In this document: in pieces, positions 11,801 through 24,489 of the stretch
Numbering within the stretch: position 1 is the first letter of the stretch
Layout: every line of letters begins with the position of its first letter
Assembly: GCA_017871115.1 (NCBI GenBank)
Contig: JAFCIZ010000001.1
Coordinates: forward strand, 4,011,501-4,075,500
Direction: 5' to 3'
Length of the DNA stretch: 64,000 bases
Source of the DNA: Cunninghamella blakesleeana
Lineage: Eukaryota; Mucoromycota; Mucoromycetes; Mucorales; Cunninghamellaceae
Notes under the pieces: generated by a model
Told to the model about the DNA's origin: nothing
Seen by the model: the letters and a program-made list of their open reading frames with translations, nothing else
Database searches by the model: none
Made by a program: the position numbers and the translations under genes

Positions 11801-13179
11801 GTAGCAATGTCTGTGATGTTTCATATTGTAGAAGATGATTATCCTCCATTACCAAAAAATATATCTGAAGTAATATATACAATATAATGTTCTTTTTTTT
11901 TGAATATGCAAATATTTAATAACACCATTAATAAGTTAACCTTTACTATTTTTTTTAATGTATTCATTTTTATTTTATTAGGAAATGAAAAGCTTTTTAT
12001 TATGCTGTTTTCAAAAAAATCCAGATGATAGACCCACCGCATCTCAATTAAAAAATCATATTTGGTTAAGGACAAATAAGAAACATATGAAACGAAATAA
12101 AACATATACAAATAATTTAGCAGCTTATGCCAATCATCCTCATATAAAATCATCCACTCCATCATCTTTATCAATTTCGTCCAGTAATTATACAATAGTT
12201 CCAAATACAGCAACAGCACATCATCGACAAAATATTGATGAACCTCTTTCACCATTATCTAATCATGACAATGATTCCTATCTTCTCTCCACTTACCAGC
12301 ATAATAATAATAAGAAAGCAAATGTAGCTTCTTCACCTTTATTTCCCGATTTCGGTAAAGTTGGTGATTATATCACTCATCAATTTATTGAGACGTCTTT
12401 TGGAAAACGTAAGCGTGTTTTATTTGATAAAAAATTATAAGCAGATTAAAAAACGAAATATAAATTTACTAAAGTTAAAAATATTACAATTATTATTATT
12501 TTATTCTTAGTTATTGAGTGTAAAATCTGTAGTGATCTAATTCATTCTCATGCAACTCTTTGTCAAGGTAAAATAAGTGAACCATATTTATCATTATTAT
12601 AATTTTTATTTTATTTCATCAATATATATATAAAGTTGACTAATTGATTTTTCTTTTCTTTTTAACTAGCATGTGGCCTTATTTGTCATGATCAATGTAA
12701 AAAATTAGCATTCTCTTGCCCACCAAAAGTAAAAAATCAACAACCGTCTTATGATGTGAGTTTTATAATATAAAAAATAAAAACAATAAAAACAATATCC
12801 TAGTTACTTTTTGATCTATAAATTTATTGATTAATATAATTTTAAAAATATATAGTGGGTATTTTCAGCAAAAGTATATAATCGTACAAGTCAATCTCAT
12901 AATAGCCACTCCTCTTATTCAACGCCTGATTGCTCATCATCTAAATCAAAAAATTATACAATAGCTGACCATCCGCATGCCGAAAGTATCCGTCGTTATT
13001 CTGAAACCTTAGGCCTAACACCACAAGAACAACAAGCATTGTGTAATAATCCTGCTCTTCTTTCCCATACTTTAGCTTTGGAGACTTCAAGTTTTAAAAG
13101 TAATGATCAATTAAGAAGAAACAGCAGCCATCATTATAATTCATCTTCAAAAGCTACTAAAGATTGTGTTATCAATTAA
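8865..13179 (+). CDS. CH domain - Cdc7/Cdc15-like Ser/Thr kinase - C1 zinc finger fusion
   Basis: 17 exons: 8865-9046, 9150-9216, 9309-9347, 9472-9537, 9647-9764, 9918-10486, 10616-10662, 10761-10842, 10945-11039, 11150-11270, 11366-11504, 11598-11649, 11743-11869, 11982-12408, 12511-12567, 12670-12755, 12856-13179; 865 aa, every join in phase. Residues about 25-125 form a calponin-homology-like domain ([57 protein letters not shown]). A Ser/His/Asn-rich linker follows. The kinase spans about 348-597: [13 protein letters not shown]376, HCD 465-467 in place of HRD, DFG 485-487, GTPNWMAPEV, SDIWSLGCT. It most resembles the Cdc7/Cdc15/SepH (STE11-related) kinases of the septation/mitotic-exit network. 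Residues about 699-745 carry a C1-type Cys/His finger ([24 protein letters not shown]). A role at septum or cytoskeleton is inferred. Confidence 0.88.
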
Positions 13180-13530
13180 AATATAACAAATCTATTTTTT
13201 TTACTTATTTTATTTTTAAGTATAATCTATAATTTTTTTTATTACTAATATTTTTACCATTCCTTTTTTATGCTTATCCATTCCATTCCCTACTCTTCTT
13301 TTTCCTTTTTTATTATTAAGCTTTAATTCTCGTTATTTATGTACATATCAGATAACTTTCAATACTTATTTATTTCAACCCAATCTATAATAATAATCAC
13401 AATATTAATAATAATGACAATACTGAGTATTAATAAACAAAATAAATAAATAAATGTTAATAATAATAGTAATACTAATATGAGAACCATATAAAACAAA
13501 ATAAAACATTGATCTATTATATAATCTGAT
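13180..13530. other. Short convergent spacer
   Basis: 351 bp between the stop codons of the CH-kinase (+) and Rai1 (-). It is AT-rich with TAA/TTA trinucleotide runs. No gene is visible; it serves as the two 3' untranslated ends. Confidence 0.6.
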
Positions 13531-14068
13531 TTATTTATCATCAATCCTTGGCCCACCAATATCATGACTAATATTTCCTTCCTTAAATCTTTGGGTTAAA
13601 AATACGTTATCATGCCCAGTATACTCTAATGTCAATTTATCCCAGGGTTGTTGCCATTTAATAGAATAGGTAATCGTTGGATCATTGTCAACAATATTTT
13701 TTTGCAACCAGTTTAATACTTGATCAGCAAAGTTTAAGCAGACCGAAGGATCCTATATATGTTTTTTTATATAAAAGGAAAGTAAATAGACATATATATG
13801 CTCAATATTAATTTAATAAAATCATCGCCATTATTATTATTACTATTTTAAAAAAAAATTTTACCCAATAACCTTGATTTCTAACAAGTCGTGGAATTTC
13901 TAAAGTTTTAAATTCTTGTATTTTTTTAATATGCCCATCGTCATTACGAAAACCAACAATAATTTTTGGGACTCCAACTAAAAAGGATTGTGCCCAAAAT
14001 TTTAGTAATTTAAATCTAATATAATATAATATAATATAAATATATATATTTATATATATGAATTGGTC

Positions 14069-14099
<31 letters not shown>

Positions 14100-15370
14100 C
14101 TATAATACAAAGATTTTTTTTACCTTTCAAAACTTTTAATTTGTTTTGGATTCTCCAATATTCTTGAAGTTTTTAATTCAATATAATTTTTTAAAGGGTC
14201 TTGCTTTATTTTTTCATCTATTTATAATATTTTTAAACAGTTAAATAAATAATCATGATAAAAAAATATAGAGTAATCAAAATATATGAAATAAATTATT
14301 TTTTTACTTTTATTTCTTTTCAGTTTTTTTACCTTTTGTACAATCTACTTCTGCACCCATGATTATGGAGTTATTTCCAAGACTAGTTTTAACAACTACA
14401 CAGTATTGCACATTTGTATTGGCACTTTCATTAACTCTATCTTGTATTTCTTGATCATCATCTTGTTGAATAGAAGCTGGTGGTTTAGAAATAGTTGATA
14501 ATGTTTCAAATTTATATCCCCAATAACACATTAATTGCTGTCTTACACTTGCATTAGCTTCTTGATCTTTTTTAAGTTGTGTTGTTTGTTCTTCAATGAA
14601 GATAGAATCCTAAAAAGAAAGATTTGAGTGTATAATATCACAGTTATTTTATCTAGCTATTTTATAAATAGATAACGTATTTTTTTTTTTTTGTTTATAC
14701 GTTTATATATATTTACTTTATATTTAGTTGCTCTCAATTCCCAAGGTTCTGTTCGACAATAAGGTGTACATAATATTTTTGTCATAATACCACGCCAAGT
14801 AATCTAAAATAATGATCGTAACAATGATAATAACAATAGATAGTAATGTATTAGAATTCAATTTATTTCATTATATTTTATTTTAGTGTTTATATGTATA
14901 TATATTATTTTACATACAATATTTGCTTTGGTTAAATTAGTATCTTTTATTTTATTGTTTGTATCAGTAATAGCATCTAATAAGGTATCTAAATGTTCTA
15001 AAATAGAGTCATCTCGTTGTATAAATCTATCGTAACCTATCGATAAATCAGTACCAGTTGCTGGGTAATAATATTTCTGCATATATAATATATATAAACA
15101 CGTATATATTTATAAAATTAAATAAAATCTTAGTGTATATAGATTTAAAAGGTATATTTTTTTTATTTATAAATATGTCAATACCAATTCTCGATTATCA
15201 AACCATATACGTCTATTTTCGTCAATGCTGTATGAATTAATCTCTACAGGCTGTTTATAAACTGGCGATGATCCACGATATTTATTAACATTATATACTG
15301 GAAAATGATTTATAATTGATCTTTTTTTATTTATATATGCTCCATCAGTAGAGAGTTTTCTTTTTGACAT
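13531..15370 (-). CDS. RAI1: Rai1/DXO-family decapping nuclease
   Basis: Exons (5' to 3'): 15185-15370, 14918-15076, 14717-14803, 14333-14609, 14124-14217, 13865-14015, 13531-13752; 391 aa. An in-frame ATG 18 nt upstream (15388) exists, but MSKRKLS at 15370 is the simpler start. Family landmarks in order: KYYYPATGTDLS, ITWRGIMTKILCTPY, CYWGYKFE (E179), MGAEVD (E231, D233), YIELKTS (E250, K252), FKLLKFWAQSFLVGVPKIIVGFR. The acidic residues plus the ExK lysine form the Rai1/DXO metal site. Rai1 removes incomplete caps (pyrophosphohydrolase/decapping) and in ascomycetes partners the 5'-3' exonuclease Rat1 in nuclear RNA quality control. All catalytic residues look intact. Confidence 0.94.
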
Positions 15371-16600
15371 ATTTAAAAAGAGGAACATGAAAAATACGAG
15401 AACAAAAGAAAATAGATTTTTTTAAATGAAAAGCGGGATTTAAATTTAAATTTTTTTTGCTTGAATTTAAAAATTAAAAAAAGCGTTTATAATATATTAA
15501 CTGGTATAAAGTTTATGTTTACTATAATCATTCTTATTATATATATACATCATAAAAATGTTTCTTAGCGTATAATTTATAGTTATATTTTAATGGATCA
15601 AAAGATAAAAAAATAATTAGTCCTTTTTCATTATATTAGACTTGCTAATTATTGACACTCATTATTTTACACCGTTTTTATTTTTATAAAATAAAATAAA
15701 TAGAAATCAATTCAATAAATCACTCTACATCAACTATATTTTATTTATATACTATTACCATTCTTATTTATAAATATATACTTCTATAATATTTCTATTT
15801 ATACAAGTTAAAAATTAATCTTTTAAAACATCTTTTTTTTAATATATTTTAGATTATATTAACTATTATAACTATCCTAAATACGATTTCACTGATTGTT
15901 TATTTTTTTACTTTATTATATTCTAACTGACTGATAAATAAACATATATTTACTAAATAAATCTGAATTTCAGATTATTCCAATTTTTTTGCTTTTTTGG
16001 TGATATGTATGTAACTCCATTTACTCTACTAACAGTTAATTAACACTGATATTAATATCAGATGTTCCACCATTTAGTCTATATAAATAACATATTTTCT
16101 GGCTACTCGTTTCAATCATATGATGGAAATCTGAATATGAACCGTGACTAAGTAATAAATCACACCAATATATTATTAACATAACCGAATTTTATGACAT
16201 GGTAGTTTATTTTAATTATATATAAATTGGTTTTTTAAGAAAGGTTAAAAAAGCAATTCTATTTGTTGTTACGAGAAACTGTGTATCATTAATAATCAGT
16301 ATCGATGGTCTGTATAATTTATTCTGTTTCCTCCTAGAAAAAACAAAACCCATACCTTATTATCTACTCCTATATGAAAGAGATGATAAGTTTGATTCTT
16401 TCCAGCTTATATTTTTTTTATTATTAATCAAATAGTAATAATAAAAATATTTTTTTTGTGGCAACCTTTTTTTAATATATATATCAGGAATATAAAAATA
16501 AAGAATAATATAATAATTATAGTATGTGTAAGATGATAATAAAATAATAATAATAATAACAATAATAATAATAATAATAACAGTAAGTCAATAATACAAT
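15371..16600. other. Non-coding interval upstream of Rai1
   Basis: 1.2 kb between the Rai1 start and the Ysc84 stop (both minus). A small GC cluster AAGCGGGATT at about 15431-15440, 60 bp from the Rai1 ATG, may be a promoter element. The remainder is AT-rich with a trinucleotide (AAT)n tract near 16540-16580. No coding exon chain or RNA gene was recognised. Confidence 0.5.
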
Positions 16601-16984
16601 TTAATATGGATCCCTATTTTCAGCATATCTAATAGTGGTATATAACTGTTCAGCATCATTGGGTGGTTCAATTTCACCTTTAAGGATTTGAGCAGCTTTT
16701 ACAGGTTTACCATAAAATGATGTATTTGTTTTTGTTAATTCAAATAACCCTAAGTATTAATAATAATAATAATATGCAAGAATACAATAAAAGTAATATA
16801 AATAAATAAATATAAATTTATACTTGTATATATGTATATATATAATTTACCAGTTCCTTCAACACTCATTCCAGCAAATAATCCTTTTGATTTTGTATAA
16901 GAAAACATAGGTACAAGTTTCTTTTTTCCAATATCTCCAGCTGCTTCAGCAGAAGTTCCAGCTCCTAAAGGACCCAAGGAAACC

Positions 16985-17019
<35 letters not shown>

Positions 17020-17881
17020 TTATTCATTTTTATGTCCATTATTCACATTTTTTTTTATTTTATAAATTTAAATAACTTTAAGCGCTTACTGCCAAACTTC
17101 CGCCAACTGTCAAATTTTCACCTTTACAAAAAGCATCCACAGCTTCTTCGCTGTTTAATATGAGTACAACACTAGTTATATCTGTTCCAGCTTGAAAACC
17201 AACACCAATACCTATTAATAAATCATTATCATATATATATTAATATAGTTAAATAATCTTTTTGTATAAATGTCTCTATGTATATGTTATTTTTTATTAT
17301 ATATTATAATTATTAATACCTCCAGTTGCAATAGCTGATGGCGCAGACCAACCTAAAAAAGCATAATCATATACATATTACATTAAACTATGTATTTATA
17401 TTTATATGTTTATTTTATTTTATAGGCATATTTATAATTGAAAAAAGGAAATAGAAAGAAAACTTACGACCATCACTCAAGCGAGATACTACAATTCCAG
17501 ATCCAACTTTGCCACTGAATAAAAATCCTGCCTTAATAACGGTAAAAATAGCTAATCCTTTAGCTTCCTGAATCACTTTTACGGGAATAATATTATCAAA
17601 TCCATTTTCCATTTCATCTTTATCTATACATATATATATATATATAGAAATAAATACAATGTTAGACCATAATCATTCAGATCTATTCTTTTTTTATATT
17701 ATTTGCCTTAATTTATTTATTTTTTTACCAACAAAAGATTGGAGTATTTTGGCAGCTTTAGCAGATTCTTCATATAATGTGCCTGTAATAGGCGTATTGA
17801 TATTATTTTTTTCAGCAAAACTATTTATATTTCTACCAGCTTGATTTCCATAAGTGGATGCACCTTTATTTATTTAAATAA

Positions 17882-17912
<31 letters not shown>

Positions 17913-18353
17913 ATATATATAAGTACATTTATATATATAGTTTCATTTTATTCTATTTTTTATATCATTATATCTCAAATGTAATTTTTTTTATTTTTAT
18001 CTTATCATTTACTTTGAAAAGCTTGATTACCAAAAGTTGAAGCACCTATTTATCCAATAATATATATATATATTAGACCTTATATATGTATTTACATTTA
18101 TATTATAAACACAACTTATTTTATTTTTCAGATTTATTTGCATTCATATATTTTCTTTATATTTCTCTTCACGTACCTTGGAAGGCTTTTTGTCCATATA
18201 CAGAAGCACCTGATATAAATGTAATTAAATAATTAAAATAAAATAAAAAATACGTTTTTAATAACCATTCCTATATATATATATATATATATATTAATTT
18301 TTTTTAATACCTTCAACAGCTTTTGCAGCTTGTTCTTTAAATTGATTGAACAT
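16601..18353 (-). CDS. YSC84: SYLF-domain actin/lipid-binding protein, Ysc84/Lsb3 type without SH3
   Basis: Nine exons (5' to 3'): 18311-18353, 18177-18209, 18013-18045, 17729-17863, 17468-17617, 17320-17352, 17090-17211, 16851-16983, 16601-16749; 276 aa, phases consistent. An amphipathic Ala/Phe/Gln-rich N-terminus (MFNQFKEQAAKAVEGAS) contains three 11-residue repeats. The SYLF domain follows: IPVKVIQEAKGLAIFTVIKAGFLFSGKVGSG, DGRWSAPSAIATGGIGIGFQAG, VVLILNSEEAV, LTVGGSLAVSLGPLGAG, LFAGMSVEGTGLFE. In yeast Ysc84 and animal SH3YL1 this domain binds phosphoinositides and F-actin at endocytic patches. Those proteins carry a C-terminal SH3 domain; here the protein ends at AENRDPY with no SH3. Endocytic actin function is inferred from the family. 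Confidence 0.93.
17883..17910 (+). repeat. Poly(A) run of about 28 within a Ysc84 intron
   Basis: Uninterrupted A tract in the intron between the third and fourth Ysc84 exons (on the transcribed strand a T tract shortly after the donor). Such runs are prone to length error in assemblies. Confidence 0.9.
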
Positions 18354-18672
18354 AATGTTATTTCTATTTTTTTTTGAAAAAAAACTCACGAAAGAAAGGT
18401 AGAAAAAGGAAAATAATGGAAAGGCAACAAAAAAAAGAAAATTTTGAAACGGAGTTTTACTATTAAAATGTATTTATAATTTTCATTTTTTTATAAATAT
18501 AAATAACCATAGGTAAAATAAATATGAAATCTAATAATACAATTATAAAATAAATAAATATATATATATGTATATATGATGTATGTATGTGTGAGAAAAA
18601 AAAAACTTGTATGTAAATAAATAAATAAATAAATAATAAAAAGAGAGGGTAATTGATGGTTAGAATAAAGGT
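18354..18672. other. Promoter-side spacer of the Ysc84 gene
   Basis: 319 bp between the Ysc84 start and the stop of the upstream kinase gene on the same strand. AT-rich, with an ATAA tetranucleotide run near 18617-18637. I see no gene in it. Confidence 0.5.
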
Positions 18673-21074
18673 TTATGTTGTCAACCATACAGATTGTTCA
18701 ATTTCGTCCAAATTCAAACGATGTTCAGGTTGTCGTACAAGGATTTTTTCCACTAAATTCTTGGCTTCAGGGCTAGCTGCCAAGTGAGGAGATTGATCCC
18801 ATGCTTTGGGCCACTTGACTTGAGCGCGTACAATACGATAAAACATTTGTGTTACTCTTTCATTTTTTGTTGGGTCATAACGAAAAGGTAAATAGCCTAC
18901 TAATAATGTATATAAAATGACCCCCAATGCCCATGTATCTGTCTGTCGCCCATCATATTTTTTACTTTGCACTATTTCTGGAGCTGCATACTCTTCACTA
19001 CCACATCGTGTTGTAAGGAGAGGGGAATCTGGATCTATCACTCGTGCTAACCCAAAATCTGTTACTTTTAATATTGGTTGATGCTGTTCCTTCATATGGA
19101 TTATGATATCTATATATATAACAAAGAAATGAAAAGAAAAAGATAGACAAATAGATATTAATTTACGAAATCCTTTCCCTTAATTCTATTTTTATTTTCA
19201 TTTTAAAAAAAACTTACTTTCTAATTTAAGATCACGATGAACGATATTATGTTTATGCAACCATTTTACTACCTGTACCAATTGTAAAAATATCTGTTTA
19301 ATTAATTTTTCATCTACTTTTTCTTGTTTATTTTGACGTTGTTGGTATAAATCTTGGACGAAATCAAACAATTCAACCCCTTCAGCATATTCTAAAATAA
19401 TACATAAACTATGTTCTGTTTCCATAGTAGCTTCGATATGTACAATTTGTGGATGATCAACGAGCTATTTTTTTTTTTTTTAAAAAAAAAAAAAAAATAC
19501 AAGATTATAAGGTTAGAATATATATTTTAGTATAAAATTCAGTATATTTAGCTCCATCTTTTTATCATTATTATTATTATTATTATTATTTTATTCTAAA
19601 ATTATATATATACATATATCACATGATTAATTACCTTTAAAATTCCAACTTCTCTTTCAATACTAGATCTTACTCTTGGATTATTAAACATACTAAGTTT
19701 ATTAATAGTTTTAAGAGCAAATAAATGAACAGAATGATTTTCTTGATGACGTTCAGCTAAGTATACTTTAGAAAAAGCACCAACACCTAATAATCGCTTA
19801 ACATAAAAATCACCTACTTGTTTATCAATTAAATCTTCATCTTGCCCATTTTTAAGAGTTTGATAATGTGATGACTGAGAAGTTTCACGAACCATAGCCC
19901 CTCCTCCATAGAATACTTTATTATTATTATTAGTATTATTATTAATGATATGATTGTTGTTTGTTGGTATTTTTGAATGATTTATTTGTTGTTGTCGTTG
20001 TTGTTGTTGCTGTTGATGTTGTTGTCTTTGAACATGGTCTATAAATATTTGATCATCTACATCAGCAAGCATTGGATGTTCAGATAATCTAGGTATAACA
20101 TTAGCATTAGATACAAAAGTAGGTGATATAGCTAAAATTGGAATACTAGTAGATGTGGATGGTGATGGAGGTGTGACTGGTGAATGAGGTGAAGTAATAT
20201 TAGTTGATGATGATGATGCATTATTGTTATTATTATTATTATTAGTATTATTATTAATATGAGTATTATTATTAGTATTATTAGCATTAGTTATATTAGT
20301 TGTTGTAATATCAGTAGATGAAGTTTTACGTGATGGTATATCATGTTTTAATTTAGATAATAAATTAGAATGCAAAGAAGATGAGGCTGATGATGTGGAT
20401 GAATTAGAAGTTGAAGCTGGTAATGGACTTGGTAGTGGCATAATTTCATCGTCGTCGTCATCGCCATGGTAATAAGGAGGACGAAATCGATAAGATCTAG
20501 CCCGACGAACTTTATTATTATTTTGAATGGGTATGGGAGGAGTAGGTGTGGTTGATAAAAACTGATGACGATGATGATCATGGTGATCATTATTATTGTT
20601 ATCTTTATTATCACTATTATCATTATTATTTTGTTCTATAATATTCAAGTGCTGACTCATTTCATCTTTTTTCTTATCTATAGTATCAATAGATAATGCA
20701 TTATTACTTTTATCGTTATTATTTCTGTTGCTGTTATTTAATGCGGCAGCAATATTTCTTAATCGACTAGCATAAGTGGTAGTAGGTTCTAATAAGGGTG
20801 TATTAATTGGTGAAGTTGCTGTTGTAGCACTAATAGGTTCAATGGATTTTAATCGCGGAGGTGGTATGGGAGTACTAAGATTTGATGTATCAAAAAAGGA
20901 AGCATTTTTGGTGGAAGTGGTTGGTTCAGGCGTAGCACCTTCGTTGGTTGTTCCAGTGTTGTTATTGTTGTTCTTAGTATCTAAATTAGTTATAATACCT
21001 AATCCTACAGAAGCTTGTCTTCTATGACCTAGAGGTTGATTGGTTTTACTCTTAAGAACATTTTGTGAATCCAT
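18673..21074 (-). CDS. Fungal CAMK-like Ser/Thr protein kinase with a long Asn/Ser-rich N-terminus
   Basis: Exons (5' to 3'): 19635-21074, 19218-19464, 18673-19109; 707 aa. Residues 1-415 are disordered, rich in Asn, Ser, Thr and Pro, with poly-Asn and poly-Gln runs and possible phosphosites (HRRQAS near the start). The kinase domain runs from about 423 to the C-terminus: LLGVGAFSKVYL, FALK455, IVHRD558LKLEN563, TDFG580-582, TTRCGSEEYAAPEIV, TDTWALGVILYTLLVGYLPF. All catalytic residues are intact. The RCGSEEYAAPEI activation segment suggests the CAMK/Snf1-related branch, but I cannot assign an ortholog. The protein ends right after the kinase domain with no regulatory tail, so regulation probably lies in the N-terminus. 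Confidence 0.9.
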
Positions 21075-21184
21075 TGACTATCAAAAATAGATAAATATAG
21101 AAAGATAGAAAGAAAGAAAAAAGTTATATATAAAATAAAAGTCGAATAGATTTTTTTATATAATAATAAATGCGTAATAAATGA

Positions 21185-21215
<31 letters not shown>

Positions 21216-22685
21216 ATATTTATGTATTATTGCTAAATAGATAACAAGGGAAAGAAGAAAGAAAAAAATTATATAGAGTCTTGATCATATTAACCGCAGA
21301 CAAAAATAAATTTATTTACAAGGGTTGAAATAGGTTTTTACCATTTATATAAAAGTAACGATCAAAAGGTTTTGCAATAATAATGCACAACTAGCTATTG
21401 TTAAATGAACCAAATATCAAAGGATAATAAGGGTGTATTTTTAAAAATACTGGCAATAATAATAAAAAGAAAAAATAAGTGTATGAAAAGAAAAAAAAGA
21501 AAAAGGAGGAGTAAAAAATAAAAAATAAAAAATCTATTATTTAAAAAGAAAAATAAAGAGAAATGGACCAATAAAAAAAAAATTCCCAAAAAGGAATTTA
21601 CCCTATAAAACACTTATGAATAATTATCACTCATATTTTAATATATATCTCGGTGAAATAGAAATATTATGATCTTATTTTTTTAATTATTATCATTATT
21701 AAATAGTAAAGATGTTATTATATTTAGATATATATATTATATTTTAATATAAATGATAATAATGATAATGATAATAATAATAAAAAATCATTCGCGTTTT
21801 TTTATATAATGATCTACATTTTTTAATAAAACGTATGGGAGCTATTTTTGCATATAATAATATGGAAAAAAGAATTTTTTAAAACGATTATTGGATTATT
21901 TTCGAATAAATGATCAAAGAAAATTAAAATTTAATTCAATCCGATACACAACTACGTATGTACCATGAAAAATAAAATAAAATAAATTTGTGATAAACCT
22001 AGTAATAAATCCTATTTTTTCAAAGTTTTCTTTTTTTCATATAGGTTTCCCAAATACGTAGAACATTATCTAATATAATCAGCCAATAAAATTCATTTTT
22101 TTTTGTTTTGCTGAAACAAGTATTGAGTTGCTAGATACAAATACTGACTGCAGAATATTTTTTATACGTGACTTAGAACTGCATTTTCATTTGAAAATAA
22201 AATAAAATAAAATAAAATAAAATGAATTGATTTTTCTTTTATTCAGAAGCTTTTGGTTATAAATAAAATCATAAATAAAAAATAAAATAATTTATTTTTT
22301 ATTGTTTTTTATGTACATATACATAATTTTATAAAGTATATATGAAATGAAATAACTCAATAGAGAGTATAATTATATCATATTGTAATTATTAAAATTA
22401 AAGCTATATTTCTATACAAGGTTAAAAAAAACAAATAGAAGTATTAAATGACGAAAATCACCATTTTTTAATAAAAGTTGGTAAATGTCGGGGTTTGTAG
22501 TACTTTTTACATATCATCTGATTATCTATTTTAGGATTCCTTTTTTTTAACATAGCCTATTTTTTTTATCTCTTTCTTTTTTCTCTCTTTTTTTATTATT
22601 ATTATTTTACAATAAGCTAAAATTGAAGAATAAAAAAAATAAAAATCAATTACAATAATATTAATTTTGAATTCTATAAAATATA
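21075..22685. other. Divergent intergenic region, no gene seen
   Basis: 1.6 kb between the kinase start (-) and the RING gene start (+). It contains an AAAAT/AATAA pentanucleotide tract near 22195-22224, TAA trinucleotide runs near 21190-21215 and 21760-21785, and long pyrimidine tracts just before 22686. No RNA gene or exon chain was recognised. Confidence 0.5.
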
Positions 22686-23158
22686 ATGGAAGAACAAAAT
22701 GGACTAGAATCCAGTAATATAAGTAGAGCAACACAAACGTCACCACAAAATAATCACAGACCGGTATCAATATATAGTGTTTCTTCAAGAAGAGTTCGTT
22801 TAAATTGGTTCGAATATTTAAGAAATGCTTGGGGGAATATATCAAGGACGAATAAAATAATCATTGGTACCAGTTTTATTGTTGGAATCATACAGGTATA
22901 TATACAATGAATCTATAGGAATAATAATAAAAATAATAATAAATATACGGAAGTATAATATATTTATGAATATATATGTTTGCTTTTATTTTGAATATAC
23001 AATAGATTATTATAACAATAGTTATGCTTATAATTGGAAGAAATGATACCTGTGATAAACCTTTACATGTATTTTTAATTATTTTTGTCATTCGATCGGG
23101 TTGTTCCCTTCCACTCATGTTATATCAACATTTACGACCTACCGGCTATTTAAACAGA

Positions 23159-23189
<31 letters not shown>

Positions 23190-24489
23190 GTAATAATAAT
23201 AACAATAGAAATTTATCAACAGGATTACAAAATACCGAAAACGGCAATGAGAATGGTCATCATCATCAACTTTCAGATAATAACGCCTCAACAACAACTT
23301 CAACCTCACCTGTTACTGATCATTCATCCAGCTCTCATTCAACTATGCCTTCCATTACTCAATCAACATCATCATCACCGTCGACAAGCCTTACAAATGG
23401 TTGGATTGATAGGTAAATTATTAATAATAATAGTAGTAATTAAATGTGTATATATATAAATTTAATGATATTAACTCTTTTTATTTCATTTTCTAATCCT
23501 TATAACGATAAAAAAGAATCAAATCCTTGCTAGATCTAATATCTATATTATGGTTTATTGTTGGAAATTATCTTTTATTTACCGTTTCGGATGAATGCCA
23601 TATTACTGGAAATCATTTATTTTATACCATACTTGCTTGGGTTTTATTAGGGTATTTTTTGATATTGATTCCACTTATATTATGTGCCACTATTATATTT
23701 TGTTTACCATGTTTATTAGGTAATTTATCATTTTATTATATATATATTGCTAGTCTCTCCATAGATTCATTATTTATTTGTTTTTATTTATTTATTTTAG
23801 TAATGATGCGAGCTATGAATGTTGATTATGCTACAGGAATGGTAGGAGCAAATAAGAGTGAAATACAAGAAATACCTATTTATAAATTCAAACAATCAGA
23901 TATCCAACAACAACAACAAGATCAACCTAATACATCATCAAATATAGCAAGTAATACAAACAACAACAATAATAAAGTTACCAATCCAAACTCCTCCACA
24001 ACTAGTAAATTCATTTGGGTACGACGTATTTTTAATTTTCCATTTAAGAAGAAAAACTCAAATACAGATTTAGAAACCAATTATGAATCTGTAACTTTTG
24101 ATTCGGTCGATGCAACATGTACTATATGTTTATCTAATTATGAAAATGACGATCTTATTTGTGTTTTACCGTAAGTATAAAAGACTCTAAATATTAATTA
24201 ATCAATTTATTTTATTTTGTTCGTTTCATTCCTAACCACTATTGTATTTTATTATTATTTTTGTAACAGATGTAATCATCATTTTCATAAAGATTGTGTC
24301 CATGAATGGCTTGCATTGAATTATAAATGTAAGTTAAAAAAACATATTGATATGTGTATAATAATAGAAACTATTTATAAGGGTTTTTTTATTTAATATT
24401 TAAATTTTTTTTTGATTACTTTTGAATACTTTTTATTAGGCCCATTGTGTCAACGAGATTTTCGAGGCAAAAAAGCTGAAGAAGAATGA
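22686..24489 (+). CDS. Multi-pass membrane RING-H2 E3 ubiquitin ligase
   Basis: Exons 22686-22895, 23006-23412, 23517-23719, 23801-24170, 24270-24328, 24440-24489; 432 aa. The 23720-23800 segment is a multiple of three and open, so it may be retained (adding 27 hydrophobic residues) instead of spliced; the acceptor TTTATTTTAG and the family pattern favour splicing. Hydrophobic segments: one after TNKIIIGTSFIVGI, one in HVFLIIFVIRSG, then LLDLISILWFIVGNYLLF and FYTILAWVLLGYFLILIPLILCA. A poly-Asn loop separates the first two from the last two. The cytosolic C-terminus has a complete RING-H2: CTICLSNYEND, CNHHFHKDCVHEWL, CPLCQRDF. Predicted to ubiquitinate substrates at an internal membrane or vacuole/Golgi; the substrate is unknown. 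Confidence 0.88.
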
